Shown piece after piece: positions 51,640 through 61,696 of a DNA stretch of 64,000 bases. Source of the DNA: Flavobacterium geliluteum (GTDB lineage Bacteria > Bacteroidota > Bacteroidia > Flavobacteriales > Flavobacteriaceae); the NCBI RefSeq assembly GCF_017948595.1, contig NZ_JAGFBV010000024.1, positions 1-64,000 on the forward strand, read 5' to 3'. The position numbers and the translations under genes are program-made. Below the pieces are notes generated by a model. That model ran no database searches, was not told where the DNA came from, and saw only the letters and a list, made by a program, of their open reading frames with translations. The stretch's first letter is position 1. The number at the start of each line of letters is the position of its first letter.

Positions 51640-51950
51640 TCTGATGTGTATTATTTTTTTAAAAGAAAATCTAAAATAAGACTCTGCTTTTTGACACTAC
51701 AAAGTTACAAACTTCGCCTCTCATTTTACTCATAAATAGCGAGATATTAGCCCCTATTTTTAGAAAAAGGCGATATATTTGTATTCATCAAATTTGCCTA
51801 AATAATTTTCTCCGATGCTTTTTATTTATTTGTTTTTAGTCTTTACATAAGGGTACTAAAATGTATTCAAAAAAATGAAAAATTAGACATAGAAATGATC
51901 TGAAATACAAAAGATTAAATTAGGCTCAAAATAAACGTAGAAAAAAAATT
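51640..51950. other. 311-base region between menD and the GNAT gene
   Basis: AT-rich, no gene. Divergent promoter region. A minus-strand TAACTTTG (51707 down to 51700) could be the menD -7 element; no good -33 partner is seen. Confidence 0.4.
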
Positions 51951-52445
51951 ATGGACATCAAACTAAGACCCGCAACGACAGACGATTTAGAAAAAATTCT
52001 TGAAATCGTCAATCATTCTATACTGCATACAACGGCCAATTATAACTATGATATTCAGACACTTGAAGTGCAAACTAAATGGTTTGAAGACAAAAAAGCT
52101 AAAAACCTACCTATTGTGGTTGCAGATCTGGATGGTGAAGTGATTGGTTTTGGAAGTTATGGGCAGTTTCGTGAAAAAATTGGCTATCAATACACAGTAG
52201 AGCATTCCGTTTATGTCGTGGAAAGCGCCATAGGAAAAGGTGTGGGAGGAAAATTATTAACCGAGTTGATTCGGCTTGCCAAACAGCAAGGCATACATGT
52301 CATGATTGGTGCCATTGACGCCGATAATGCTGGTAGTATTGCTTTTCACGAAAGATATGGTTTTGTGGTTACGGGAACACTACGTGAAGTTGGTTACAAA
52401 TTTGATCATTGGCTGGATTTGGTTTTTATGCAATTGGTTTTATAG
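51951..52445 (+). CDS. GNAT N-acetyltransferase (phosphinothricin-acetyltransferase-like)
   Basis: A 164-residue GNAT protein of the Pat/MnaT-like group. The acetyl-CoA loop is VVESAIGKGVGGKLLTELI (near residue 92), and MIGAIDADNAGSIAFHERYGF and the C-terminal GYKFDHWLDLVFMQL are typical of enzymes that acetylate phosphinothricin or methionine sulfoximine/sulfone. It probably detoxifies an amino-acid analogue. Monocistronic, followed by repeat family 1 copy 3. Confidence 0.88.
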   Translation: MDIKLRPATTDDLEKILEIVNHSILHTTANYNYDIQTLEVQTKWFEDKKAKNLPIVVADLDGEVIGFGSYGQFREKIGYQYTVEHSVYVVESAIGKGVGGKLLTELIRLAKQQGIHVMIGAIDADNAGSIAFHERYGFVVTGTLREVGYKFDHWLDLVFMQLVL

Positions 52446-52472
52446 AGGGACAAAGGTGCAGAGGTTGATTGC

Positions 52473-52579
52473 CTAGCCCTGATAGAAGCGTTATCCTTTT
52501 GTTTTTTTCTTTAAAAAATAAAAGATACAAGCGGATTGCAGGACACGAGCGATAGCGACTGACGAAGTAAATAGCTCCT
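52473..52579 (+). repeat. Dispersed repeat family 1, copy 3
   Basis: CTAGCCCTGATAGAAGCG, TTATCCTTTTGTTTTTTTC, then a mirrored AAAAAATAAAAGATACAAGC, GGATTGCAGG and a longer tail to AGCTCCT. The two ends match the copy at 43473-43550, while the central stem differs in sequence but still pairs. It lies downstream of the GNAT gene. Confidence 0.8.
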
Positions 52580-52588
52580 TATTCAACA

Positions 52589-52626
52589 AAAAAACCACCA
52601 ACTTAAGCGTAAATTGGTGGTTTTTT
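52589..52626. terminator. Bidirectional terminator between GNAT and glutathione peroxidase genes
   Basis: AAAAAACCACCAA pairs with TTGGTGGTTTTTT across a 12-base loop, with further complementarity outward. Confidence 0.88.
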
Positions 52627-52645
52627 GTTGAGAAAATAGGTAAAA

Positions 52646-53230
52646 CTAGCTTTTGATCCAGTTGATGATTTCAGGATCTGTTGGCAATGTTCTAGGCATG
52701 ATTACTTTTTCTAATTCGCCTTTTTCATTGATTAAGTATTTTTGAAAATTCCACTCTACATCTGAATCTTGCAAACCATTTTTAGATTTTTGTGTTAAGA
52801 ATTTATAGACCTCGCACATATCGTTTCCTTTTACAGAGACTTTATCCATCATTGGGAAAGTTACGCCATAATTTTGTTGGCAAAACGTTTCGATTTCTTT
52901 GTTGGTTCCTGGTTCTTGCGATGCAAAATTATTTGCCGGAAAACCAATAATCACAAATCCTTTGTCTTTGTATTGTTTGTAAATAGCCTCTAAATCCTTG
53001 TATTGCGGAGTTAAACCACATTTTGAAGCCGTATTGACAATCATTACTTTTTTTCCCTTTAATGATGCAAAATCAAAAGTATCACCTGATAAATCTTCTA
53101 CTTTAAATTGATAGATCGTTTCTTTTGTCATATTTTTATTTGTTTTTGGCAGTTTGGTTTTACTGGTTTGCGCTTGCATTTGCGCGTTGGCCAGTAATAA
53201 TCCTAGAGCTAGAAATAGTATTTTTTTCAT
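52646..53230 (-). CDS. Glutathione peroxidase-family thiol peroxidase, exported
   Basis: A 194-residue glutathione-peroxidase-fold enzyme. The catalytic triad is in NTASKCGLTPQYKDLE (Cys), IGFPANNFASQEPG (Gln) and VEWNFQKYLI (Trp). The signal peptide MKKILFLALGLLLANAQMQAQ sends it to the periplasm. I start at 53230, which gives a clean signal peptide; the frame to 53257 adds nine residues. Such bacterial enzymes usually use thioredoxin rather than glutathione. Confidence 0.92.
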   Translation of the reverse strand: MKKILFLALGLLLANAQMQAQTSKTKLPKTNKNMTKETIYQFKVEDLSGDTFDFASLKGKKVMIVNTASKCGLTPQYKDLEAIYKQYKDKGFVIIGFPANNFASQEPGTNKEIETFCQQNYGVTFPMMDKVSVKGNDMCEVYKFLTQKSKNGLQDSDVEWNFQKYLINEKGELEKVIMPRTLPTDPEIINWIKS

Positions 53231-53776
53231 TGTGTATTTTTTTATAAAATTAATCAAAATCTTTCGGAGAGAGAACTAGGTAAGTCTTTATTTTTATTAA
53301 ACATAAGTTAAAAAAATGAAGCCTAGCGTTAATCAGGCGCTAGGCTTCCCCCAAAACAAACAAATCAAACCATGAATTTAAAATTTGTACTTTACTTGAT
53401 TCTTAAAAAAATCAATATTGCTGTATTGTTGTATATATTGGTATCTAAAATTTAAAATTGATTAAGGATTTGATTTTTTTCGCTTGCTAATCAATTTGCT
53501 TTCAGATGTTTTATTTTATCGTTTCTTTCTTTATTTTCTGCTCTACACTATTATTTTTATTACCGCTTTAAAATTATTTACGTAATTAGTTTGATTATGG
53601 TTTTAAAAAAATGAAAAAAAGAAATATTTTAAATTTGATTATGTTTTTATGAGTTTATGGCTATAAAAAAATGTTTTTCAAAAAAAAATAAATTATCTTT
53701 AACTCAAAATTTTCAAAAAAAAGAAAATTACAGTCCAAAAGTCAATTTATCCACATAAAATAAAATCCTCAAATTT
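53231..53776. other. 546-base intergenic region with an orphan hairpin
   Basis: GAAGCCTAGCG (53318-53328) and CGCTAGGCTTC (53338-53348) form a perfect 11-base-pair stem. Read on the minus strand it is followed by ATTTTTTT, like a terminator, yet no minus-strand gene lies upstream before 53776. Read on the plus strand it precedes an ACAAACAAATCAAACC leader-like stretch and a 27-codon frame (53372-53455, MNLKFVLYLIL). The remainder is AT-rich and contains the sigma-factor promoter region. Confidence 0.55.
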
Positions 53777-54307
53777 ATGAGTCAAGAAGAATTGTTAGTC
53801 TTAATTTACAAGAAAGACGAAAGAGCTTTTACCTATTTATATGATATGTACTCGAAAAGTTTGTTTTCGGTAATCAATGTTCTTATAAAAAATCGCGAAG
53901 AGGCAGAAGATGTGTTACAGGAAGTCTTTGTGAAAATCTGGAAAAACATTGATACCTATAATGAAGGGAAAGGTAGATTTTATACTTGGATCCTTAATAT
54001 AGCAAGGAATACCTCTATAGATAAATTACGTTCTAAAAATTTTAACAACAGCCAAAAAAACCTATCCTCAGATAATTTCGTACATCTGTTAGACGACAGT
54101 AATAAACTCGTGAATAGAATTGATACTATTGGAATTCAAGAATTTGTAAAAAAATTAAAACCAAAATGTATTGAGATAATCGATTTATTATTTTTTAAAG
54201 GATATACTCAGCAAGAAGCGTCGGAAGAGCTTGCAATACCGCTGGGGACTGTCAAAACGCAAAACAGAAATTGTATTAACGACCTACGTAATTATTTAAA
54301 AATCTAA
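53777..54307 (+). CDS. ECF-type RNA polymerase sigma factor
   Basis: A 176-residue group 4 sigma factor. Region 2 covers about 20-90 (FTYLYDMYSKSLFSVINVLI, EEAEDVLQEVFVKIWKNIDTY, RFYTWILNIARNTSIDKLRSK). Region 4 covers about 120-175 (CIEIIDLLFFKGYTQQEASEE, IPLGTVKTQNRNCINDLRNY). It overlaps the anti-sigma gene by one base (TAATG), so translation is coupled. Targets are unknown; the DoxX gene downstream is a candidate. Confidence 0.93.
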   Translation: MSQEELLVLIYKKDERAFTYLYDMYSKSLFSVINVLIKNREEAEDVLQEVFVKIWKNIDTYNEGKGRFYTWILNIARNTSIDKLRSKNFNNSQKNLSSDNFVHLLDDSNKLVNRIDTIGIQEFVKKLKPKCIEIIDLLFFKGYTQQEASEELAIPLGTVKTQNRNCINDLRNYLKI

Positions 54308-55095
54308 TGGAAGCACAAGAATATATAGAATCAGGAACTCTAGAGCTCTACGTTTACGGTTTATTGACCGAGTCTGAAAATCTAGAAATTGCTCAATTGG
54401 CCAAAACAAATACCGAAATTGAGCAGGAAATTATTGCAATAGAACGCGCTATTGTGGCTTTGTCATCAAGTTTTTCACCTTTTCATTCGGTGACGAATTT
54501 TGAGAAGATAAAAGCACAATTAGAATTAAAGCACGCTAAGGTAATCGATATGAAGCCTGCTTCACGCTTGTCTGAATATGCTGGTTGGGCTGCTGCTGTT
54601 TTAATGCTTTTGGGTGTTGGATATCAAACTTTACAATTGAGCCAAACTAAAGAAAAGATTTCGACTCTTGGCAATGAAAAAACTAAAATTGAAAGAGAAT
54701 ATGCTTTTTTAGGTCAAAAAAATGCGGAAGTAGAAAAAAATCTGACAATTGTAAGAGATATTAAAAATACAGGTGTAACACTTGGTGGTCAGGCAGTTTC
54801 GCCAAAATCGTTTGCAAAAGTTTATTGGAATAAAGAAACCAAAACTACCTATATTGACGCGGCTGGTTTACCAAAACCACCAAAAGGAATGGTGTATCAA
54901 GTTTGGGCATTAAAATTAAGTCCAGTCTTAACTCCTACCAGTATTGGTTTGTTAAGTGATTTTGATGCTAACGATCAAAAAATATTTGCAGTAAAACAAA
55001 CTGATGCCGCAGAAGCATTTGGAATAACATTGGAGCCCGCCGGAGGAAGTCTGACGCCAACAATGGAACAATTATATACTTTAGGAAAAGTTTAA
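54307..55095 (+). CDS. Anti-sigma factor, RskA C-terminal type
   Basis: A 262-residue membrane protein. The cytoplasmic N-terminal anti-sigma part (1-95) has a zinc-finger-like ELYVYGLLTESEN opening without the usual HxxxCxxC. A membrane segment lies at about 97-114 (GWAAAVLMLLGVGYQTL), then a coiled coil, and the periplasmic RskA domain (about 165-262, KVYWNKETKTTYIDAAGLPKP, VYQVWALKLSP). It holds the ECF factor until a signal acts. Co-translated with the sigma gene. Confidence 0.9.
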   Translation: MEAQEYIESGTLELYVYGLLTESENLEIAQLAKTNTEIEQEIIAIERAIVALSSSFSPFHSVTNFEKIKAQLELKHAKVIDMKPASRLSEYAGWAAAVLMLLGVGYQTLQLSQTKEKISTLGNEKTKIEREYAFLGQKNAEVEKNLTIVRDIKNTGVTLGGQAVSPKSFAKVYWNKETKTTYIDAAGLPKPPKGMVYQVWALKLSPVLTPTSIGLLSDFDANDQKIFAVKQTDAAEAFGITLEPAGGSLTPTMEQLYTLGKV

Positions 55096-55180
55096 AAACT
55101 GTCTGATGATACTCTTAAAATGCCTTTCAATTTATTTGAGAGGCATTTTTTGTTATTTTTAAGGAATTAAAATCAAAATT

Positions 55181-55567
55181 ATGAACGGAACTTTACTTTT
55201 AAGAATTGCAGTAGCCATTATACTGCTATCGCATTCTGTTTTTGGAATGTTTAATAACGGAATAAATGATTTTGGAAATTTATACCTCAATCAGATTGGG
55301 TTTGCCCCTTTTGGTGTTTTTATTGCATGGTCTATTAAAATATCACATATTATAGCTGCAATACTTTTATTGTGGAATAAATACATTCGATTGGCTGGTT
55401 TTGTGACAATTTTTGTACTTCTTATGGGAATTATTCTAGTACATTTTGATAATGGATGGTTTGTTGTTGGTGGTGGCAGTAATGGTATAGAATACAACTT
55501 TCTATTGATATGCGTTTTACTGGCCATTATCTTTCCTAATGGATTTAAAACTAAAAGAGAATCGTAG
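55181..55567 (+). CDS. DoxX-family membrane protein
   Basis: A 128-residue protein with four membrane helices and a GNLYLNQIGFAPFG loop, typical of DoxX/SURF4-like proteins. Some relatives are subunits of thiosulfate:quinone oxidoreductase or work with thiol stress. It lies 85 bases after the anti-sigma gene, possibly in the same regulon. It ends at a long-stem terminator. Confidence 0.85.
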   Translation: MNGTLLLRIAVAIILLSHSVFGMFNNGINDFGNLYLNQIGFAPFGVFIAWSIKISHIIAAILLLWNKYIRLAGFVTIFVLLMGIILVHFDNGWFVVGGGSNGIEYNFLLICVLLAIIFPNGFKTKRES

Positions 55568-55598
55568 CTTTATCAAAAGATAAGGCCCAAAAATAAAT

Positions 55599-55662
55599 AA
55601 TTGGAGAGAAAAAATACATTAAACATTAAAACATTTAATTCTAGTATTTTTTCTCTCCAATT
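55599..55662. terminator. Long-stem bidirectional terminator
   Basis: AATTGGAGAGAAAAAATAC (55599-55617) pairs perfectly with GTATTTTTTCTCTCCAATT (55644-55662), a 19-base-pair stem with a 26-base loop, between the convergent DoxX and nucleoside permease genes. Confidence 0.8.
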
Positions 55663-55696
55663 ATTTTAGTTTTTATATTTTTTTAAATCTATTGGA

Positions 55697-57073
55697 TTAA
55701 TGATTTAAATTCTCTAATTCTTTTGGATCGTGTTTGTGTTTGAATAAAATAGCAAAAGCAATTGCAATTACCAAAGCATAAGCTGCAAATGATAACCAGA
55801 TTGTGTGCCAGTCTTTCATCAGAATTGGGTTAGCAAACATGCCGTCTGTAGTTACTGAATTTCCTTGTGTTTTTACAAATTCTAACATTTTAGAATTAGT
55901 TGTATCTGTTTGCAAAAATCCAGCTAACTCGGTTGTACTGTTAAACGATTTTGTAAAGAAACGATCTATCGCCCATCCAGAGGTCAAACTTCCTAATACG
56001 GCTCCAACGCCGTTGGTCATCATCATAAACAAACCTTGAGCAGAAGAACGTATTTTAGAATCGGTATTGCTTTCTACAAATAATGAACCTGAAATATTAA
56101 AGAAATCAAAGGCCATTCCGTAAACGATGCAAGACAAAATAATCATCCATAAACCCGTTACAGGATCTCCAAATGCAAATAATCCGAAACGTAAAACCCA
56201 TGCAAGCATACTAATAAGCATTACTTGCTTGATACCGAAACGTCTCAAGAAAAATGGAATAGCCAAAATAAACAAGGTTTCAGAAACTTGAGAAATTGAC
56301 ATAATAATCGTTGAATATTTTATTACGAAAGAATCTGCATATTTCGGAAAGTGTTTGAACTCATCCAGAAAAACATCTCCATAAGCATTCGTTAATTGCA
56401 AAGCACCTCCTAAAAACATTGAAAACACGAAGAACAACGCCATTTTGTAATTTCCGAATAATTTAAAAGCTTCTAAACCAAGAGTTTCGACCCAAGAAGC
56501 GTTTTCTTTAGTCAGACGTTGCGGTTCGCATTTTGGTAAGGTAAAGGCGTAAATACCCAGAATTAAAGCTCCTACGCCTGCAATATAAAACTGATATTCT
56601 GTTGCTTTACTTCCGCTCAAATTGGTGATCCACATGGCAACGATAAAACCAATAGTTCCCCAAACGCGAATTGGCGGAAAGTCTTTTACAATATTTTTAT
56701 TATTTAACTTTAAAGAAGTGTATGAAATGGAGTTACTCAGCGCAATTGTTGGCATGTAAAAACACATTGCAACAAGCATAACGTATATAAAATTATCTGG
56801 AGTAGTAACTTGAGCAATTGCAAATAAAACTACGGCATAAAGTATGTGCAAAACGCCATATAATTTTTCGGCATTTACCCATCTATCGGCAATAATACCG
56901 GTCAAAGTAGGCATAAACAAAGAGGCAATTCCCATGGTACCAAAAACTAATCCAAATTGTGTTCCTTCCCAATTTTTTGTTCCAAACCAATAATTTCCAA
57001 TTGTGATCAACCAAGCTCCCCAAACAAAAAATTGAAGAAAACTCATTATAATCAATCTGTTTTTAATTCCCAT
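55697..57073 (-). CDS. MFS nucleoside:proton symporter (NupG-like)
   Basis: A 458-residue transporter with 12 membrane segments. The opening NRLIIMSFLQFFVWGAWLITIGNYWF and the GIIADRWVNAEK loop are typical of the NupG/nucleoside permease branch of the major facilitator superfamily. There is an extra loop near 395-420. I start at Met 57073 (MGIKNRL), preceded by two residues in the longer frame. It imports nucleosides. Situated next to cmk on the same strand. Confidence 0.9.
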   Translation of the reverse strand: MGIKNRLIIMSFLQFFVWGAWLITIGNYWFGTKNWEGTQFGLVFGTMGIASLFMPTLTGIIADRWVNAEKLYGVLHILYAVVLFAIAQVTTPDNFIYVMLVAMCFYMPTIALSNSISYTSLKLNNKNIVKDFPPIRVWGTIGFIVAMWITNLSGSKATEYQFYIAGVGALILGIYAFTLPKCEPQRLTKENASWVETLGLEAFKLFGNYKMALFFVFSMFLGGALQLTNAYGDVFLDEFKHFPKYADSFVIKYSTIIMSISQVSETLFILAIPFFLRRFGIKQVMLISMLAWVLRFGLFAFGDPVTGLWMIILSCIVYGMAFDFFNISGSLFVESNTDSKIRSSAQGLFMMMTNGVGAVLGSLTSGWAIDRFFTKSFNSTTELAGFLQTDTTNSKMLEFVKTQGNSVTTDGMFANPILMKDWHTIWLSFAAYALVIAIAFAILFKHKHDPKELENLNH

Positions 57074-57141
57074 ACGATGCAATTGTCTTTTAAAATAAAT
57101 GAAGTGGTAAAACTACCATTAAAAATGATATCTGCAAAAAA

Positions 57142-57834
57142 TTAAGTCGTTTTAACAACGTCATTTATTAATTCTAAAACAGCTGAAAATTGTTCCTCCC
57201 TGCTTAAATACGAATTATCGATTTCGATAGCATCATCTGCTATCACTAACGGAGAATCTTCTCGGTGGGTGTCTATATAATCTCTTTCTACAACATTTTT
57301 CAAAACGTCTTCATAAGATACGTTATCTCCTTTTTGTTGTAACTCTTCAAAACGTCTTTGTGCTCGGGTTTCGGCGCTGGCGGTCATAAAAATTTTTAGT
57401 TCAGCATGAGGAAAAACAACCGTTCCTATGTCTCTACCGTCCATCACAATAGCTTTATTTTTGCCCATTTCCTGCTGCTGCTCTACTAATTTAGAACGTA
57501 CCTGAGAAACTTCTGCCACTTTGCTCACAAAATTAGAAACTTCGATAGTTCTGATTTGTTTTTCGACATTTTCGCCATTCAAATACATTTCGGCAAAACC
57601 CAAATCGGCATTAAATTTAAATTCTAACTGAATTTTAGAAAGAGAATCAATTAAGGCTTTTTTATCAAAAAAATCAGCATTGATAAAGTTGTTTTGCATT
57701 GTGTACAGCGTAACGGCACGGTACATTGCGCCTGTATCTACATATACGTATGCTAATTCTTTTGCCAACTGTTTTGCTAAAGTACTTTTTCCTGTTGACG
57801 AAAATCCGTCAATTGCAATGGTTATTTTTTTCAA
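57142..57834 (-). CDS. cmk: Cytidylate kinase
   Basis: A 230-residue CMP/dCMP kinase. P-loop GFSSTGKSTLAKQLAKEL (residues 9-26), YVDTGAMYRAVTL, MDGRDIGTVVFPHAELKIFM and the lid RAQRRFEELQQKGD are present. It phosphorylates CMP and dCMP with ATP for nucleotide supply. The order lon-porQ-cmk is common in Flavobacteriia. Confidence 0.95.
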   Translation of the reverse strand: MKKITIAIDGFSSTGKSTLAKQLAKELAYVYVDTGAMYRAVTLYTMQNNFINADFFDKKALIDSLSKIQLEFKFNADLGFAEMYLNGENVEKQIRTIEVSNFVSKVAEVSQVRSKLVEQQQEMGKNKAIVMDGRDIGTVVFPHAELKIFMTASAETRAQRRFEELQQKGDNVSYEDVLKNVVERDYIDTHREDSPLVIADDAIEIDNSYLSREEQFSAVLELINDVVKTT

Positions 57835-57981
57835 AATAATCTTTTAATGTTTATAAAATTTAATTATTTGTTTTACTAATCAACATTCAAAATAATGTTC
57901 TATTTTGAATTATCAATTTTTTTTCAATTTTAAAAAAAAATTTCTGTTACGATTAGTCGTTCATGTTTGTCATAAAATTGC

Positions 57982-59001
57982 TTATTGAAGGTTTAAAATA
58001 AGGCCAAAAAGACTGCTGTTTGCCGCTAATGTGTATCTTGAATACGAATAGTTAAACTTTAATCGGTTCATTTTTAAACCAAATCCTAAAGAGATTCCCG
58101 AAAAATTGCGCTGTTCTGCTATTTTTAGTTCCTCTGCTCTTCTAAAATTATATCCTAACCGAATATTAAATGCTTTTTTAGGAAAAAGCTCAACTCCAAC
58201 TATCACGTGTCTCAAAGCATTATTTACAAACGACACTTTTTCTTCGTTGGTAGAACCGTCAATATTGGTTTCTCCTCGCACTGGATTAGAAAAAGAAATA
58301 TTCCATTGTTGTAAATTTTCTAACGAAAGATGCCAACGAATAGGTACATGTTCGAGTTCTTGCGAAACTCCTGCGATGATTTCGAGTGGTAATTTTTCCT
58401 GTATTCCTGAATATGTTGTAAATTGAGTTCCTATGTTTCTGATTACCAAAGCCCAGTTTACATCATTTCTTTCATCCACAAACAAAAAACCCAGATCTAT
58501 GGCACCACCAAAAGAACTATAGGTTTCTAAAGTAGAAGTTATCAATTTTGCATTTGCACCAACGTGAAGGTCGGTAAACGGAATATTGTAAGCATAACCA
58601 AATGAGAGTGCGGCTTCGCTTCCTGTAAAATTAGAAGTCGACAGACCATTTTCATCATATCCTTCAAAACTACCATAATTTACATAACTCATTCCGGCGT
58701 GAAAAGTTTGCAAATGCCTGTCATACGTATAGGCGTACGAAGCCGTTCCGTATGAAACTTCTCCGTAAAGACTTCCATAATTCATTGCCAGTTGTTTGTC
58801 CATATCTGCATTTAGTGTAGCGGGATTAAACATCACCTGATTCACATCTTCATCATAAATTGTTATCGATTTTCCTCCTAACGCAGCCTGTCTTGGCGAT
58901 GTCGTTAGATTAAGAAATTGGTAAGTGTAACGACCACCAATTTGCCCGTATGAAAGGGAGCAACTAAATGCAATAAAAAAAAAAACAAGTTGTTTTAACA
59001 T
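57982..59001 (-). CDS. porQ: Type IX secretion system protein PorQ
   Basis: A 339-residue outer-membrane beta-barrel with signal peptide (FFFIAFSCSLSYGQ). The N-terminal stretch IGGRYTYQFLNLTTSPRQAALGGK and the later FNPATLNADMDKQLAMNYG are characteristic of PorQ. The remaining strands end with FSGISLGFGLKMNRLKFNYSYSRYTLAANS. PorQ is part of the T9SS attachment complex that links cargo to A-LPS, with PorU, PorV and PorZ. It marks the organism as T9SS-positive. Confidence 0.9.
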   Translation of the reverse strand: MLKQLVFFFIAFSCSLSYGQIGGRYTYQFLNLTTSPRQAALGGKSITIYDEDVNQVMFNPATLNADMDKQLAMNYGSLYGEVSYGTASYAYTYDRHLQTFHAGMSYVNYGSFEGYDENGLSTSNFTGSEAALSFGYAYNIPFTDLHVGANAKLITSTLETYSSFGGAIDLGFLFVDERNDVNWALVIRNIGTQFTTYSGIQEKLPLEIIAGVSQELEHVPIRWHLSLENLQQWNISFSNPVRGETNIDGSTNEEKVSFVNNALRHVIVGVELFPKKAFNIRLGYNFRRAEELKIAEQRNFSGISLGFGLKMNRLKFNYSYSRYTLAANSSLFGLILNLQ

Positions 59002-59143
59002 GTTTACAGGTAGCTTGTATATTCTAAACTCAACTACAAAGATAAAATTATAAACGTTTGAAAATTAAAAATATATAAAAATTTATACCCAAAACTTAAT
59101 TCTTTCAGAATTACCACTTTATAATAAAAAGGCAATAAAAAAA

Positions 59144-59224
59144 TCTCAAATACTGAAACTGAAATGCATCAGAATAGTATTTGAGATGTATAACTTCCCG
59201 ATCTCTATTTCAAGATCAGGAAAG
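59144..59224 (-). terminator. Tandem hairpin terminator of lon
   Basis: Two hairpins follow the lon stop on the minus strand. The nearer is CTTTCCTGATCTT...AGATCGGGAAG (about 59224-59194). The farther is ATCTCAAATACT/AGTATTTGAGAT (59188-59177 with 59155-59144), a perfect 12-base-pair stem followed by TTTTTTT. Confidence 0.8.
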
Positions 59225-59242
59225 TAATATTTGGCTAAAATT

Positions 59243-61696
59243 TTATTTTAACTGTTTTGCGTTTTTAACATTTTGATCGGTTAAAGCGAGTGCCAAAACT
59301 TCGCTCATTTCTTTTACATAATGAAACGTTAGGCCTTCAAGATATTCGGTCTTAATTTCATCAATATCGCTTTTATTTTCCTGACACAAGATAATTTCTT
59401 TGATGTTGGCTCTCTTTGCAGCCAGAATTTTCTCTTTGATTCCGCCAACAGGCAAAACTTTTCCACGAAGCGTGATTTCGCCTGTCATGGCAAGACTCTT
59501 CTTTACTTTCTTTTGAGTTAATAATGACACTAAAGAAGTCAGCATTGCAATTCCGGCACTTGGTCCGTCTTTGGGTGTTGCACCTTCCGGAACGTGTAAA
59601 TGAATATTGTATTTTTGAAATAAATCGGTAGCCAAACCTAACTTTTTAGCATTTGCTTTTATGTATTCAAGCGCAATTGTAGCCGATTCTTTCATGACAG
59701 TACCCAGATTTCCGGTAACGGTCATAACTCCTTTTCCTTCAGAAATTAAAGATTCTATAAACAATATATCACCGCCAACGCTTGTCCAGGCAAGCCCCGT
59801 AACTACACCGGCAACATCATTGTTTTCGTATTTATCGCGCTCTAATCTTGGCACTCCCAAAACGCTGATAATATCTTCGTCTGTCACTCTTTTATTGTAC
59901 TCTTCCTCCATCGCAACCGATTTGGCTGCATTTCTGATGACTTGTGCAATTTTGGTTTCGAGATTACGTACACCAGATTCGCGGGTATACCCCTCTACAA
60001 TTTTCTCTAATTGTTTTTTACCAATTGTCAGGTCTTTGGTTGTTAAACCGTGCGCCTCAAGTTGTTTTGGAAAAAGATGTCTTTTGGCAATTTCTACTTT
60101 TTCTTCAATAGTGTAACCTGACATTTTGATCACTTCCATTCTGTCGCGAAGTGCGGGCTGAATGGCGGCCATGTTATTTGAGGTTGCAATAAACATCACT
60201 TTTGATAAATCATAACCCATTTCGAGAAAATTATCATAAAAAGAATTGTTTTGTTCAGGGTCTAAAACTTCTAATAATGCAGAAGAAGGATCGCCACTAT
60301 TGCCACTGGAAAGTTTATCAATTTCGTCTAAAATAAAGACAGGATTTGAAGTTCCGGCTTTCTTTAAACTCTGAATAATTCTCCCCGGCATTGCACCAAT
60401 GTATGTTTTTCTGTGTCCGCGAATTTCTGCTTCGTCACGCAAACCACCTAATGAAATACGGACATATTCGCGCCCTAAAGCTTCTGCAACAGAACGACCA
60501 ATAGAGGTTTTACCTACTCCCGGAGGCCCTGTCAAGCAAATTATCGGCGATTTCATATCGTTACGCAATTTCAGAACTGCCAAGTGCTCGATCATTCTTT
60601 TCTTTACTTCTTCAAGTCCAAAATGATCTTTATCTAATATTTTTTGAGCATTTTTTAAGTCAAACTTGTCTTTAGAAAATTCGCCCCAAGGCAAATCTAA
60701 AAACAGTTCTAAATAATTGCGCTGAATACCAAAATCAGGTGATTGCGGATTCATTCTGCGCATTTTAGACAATTCTTTTTCAAAATGTTTCTGCGTTTTT
60801 TCGTCCCATTTTTTAGACTTTGCTTTCAGTCCCATTTCGTCCATTTCTTCCTCTTGCGAAACACCGCCCAGTTCTTCCTGAATGGTTTTCATTTGCTGAT
60901 GCAAGAAATATTCGCGTTGCTGTTGGTCTAAATCAAAGCGAACTTTTGATTGGATATCATTTTTTAGTTCTAATTTTTGCAACTCCACATTCATGTAGCG
61001 CAACGTTTCGAGAGCTCTTTCTTTTAAACCATTTATCGATAACAAACCTTGTTTTTCTTTTACCGATAAATTCATATTAGAAGAAACAAAATTGATCAAA
61101 AACGATTGGCTTTCGATGTTTTTGATGGCAAAAGTAGCTTCTGACGGAATGTTTGGACTTTCCTTTATAATTTGAATTGCTAACTCTTTTACAGAATCTA
61201 AAATAGCTGTAAACTCAGAATCATTTTCATCCGGGCGAGCTTCAGATACTTCTTTAATAGTAGCCGTGATGTAAGGATCTTCGGTTAGCACTTCATCTAT
61301 TTCGAAACGTTTTTTTCCTTGTAAAATTACCGTAACATTTCCGTCCGGCATTTTAAGGACACGCAGAATTCTGGCTACAGTACCAATTTTATGAATATCA
61401 TCTTTTGATGGATCTTCGTCTTCTTCGTTGATTTGCGATACTACTCCAATGATTTTACCCGCCGAATTTGCATCATTAATTAGTTTTATAGATTTATCTC
61501 TACCCGCCGAAATTGGAATTACAACACCCGGAAATAAAACCGTATTTCGCAGAGGTAAAATTGGCAACGAAACAGGAAGTTCCTCGTTATTCATTTCCTC
61601 TTCGTCCTCAGGTGTTAATAATGGAATCAATTCTGCTTCTGAATCAAATTCTTGAAGTGACAGATTGTCAATTGTGAGTATTTTATGGTTTGACAT
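59243..61696 (-). CDS. lon: ATP-dependent protease Lon
   Basis: An 817-residue Lon protease. The N-terminal substrate domain covers about 1-240 and a coiled coil continues to 300. The AAA+ module has Walker [10 protein letters not shown], Walker [10 protein letters not shown] and sensor ATSNN. The C-terminal serine protease has Ser in [11 protein letters not shown] and Lys in [14 protein letters not shown]. It degrades damaged and regulatory proteins as a hexamer. The window's seven-unit 42-base repeat lies upstream of its start. The N-terminus carries an acidic [10 protein letters not shown] segment. Confidence 0.96.
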   Translation of the reverse strand: MSNHKILTIDNLSLQEFDSEAELIPLLTPEDEEEMNNEELPVSLPILPLRNTVLFPGVVIPISAGRDKSIKLINDANSAGKIIGVVSQINEEDEDPSKDDIHKIGTVARILRVLKMPDGNVTVILQGKKRFEIDEVLTEDPYITATIKEVSEARPDENDSEFTAILDSVKELAIQIIKESPNIPSEATFAIKNIESQSFLINFVSSNMNLSVKEKQGLLSINGLKERALETLRYMNVELQKLELKNDIQSKVRFDLDQQQREYFLHQQMKTIQEELGGVSQEEEMDEMGLKAKSKKWDEKTQKHFEKELSKMRRMNPQSPDFGIQRNYLELFLDLPWGEFSKDKFDLKNAQKILDKDHFGLEEVKKRMIEHLAVLKLRNDMKSPIICLTGPPGVGKTSIGRSVAEALGREYVRISLGGLRDEAEIRGHRKTYIGAMPGRIIQSLKKAGTSNPVFILDEIDKLSSGNSGDPSSALLEVLDPEQNNSFYDNFLEMGYDLSKVMFIATSNNMAAIQPALRDRMEVIKMSGYTIEEKVEIAKRHLFPKQLEAHGLTTKDLTIGKKQLEKIVEGYTRESGVRNLETKIAQVIRNAAKSVAMEEEYNKRVTDEDIISVLGVPRLERDKYENNDVAGVVTGLAWTSVGGDILFIESLISEGKGVMTVTGNLGTVMKESATIALEYIKANAKKLGLATDLFQKYNIHLHVPEGATPKDGPSAGIAMLTSLVSLLTQKKVKKSLAMTGEITLRGKVLPVGGIKEKILAAKRANIKEIILCQENKSDIDEIKTEYLEGLTFHYVKEMSEVLALALTDQNVKNAKQLK

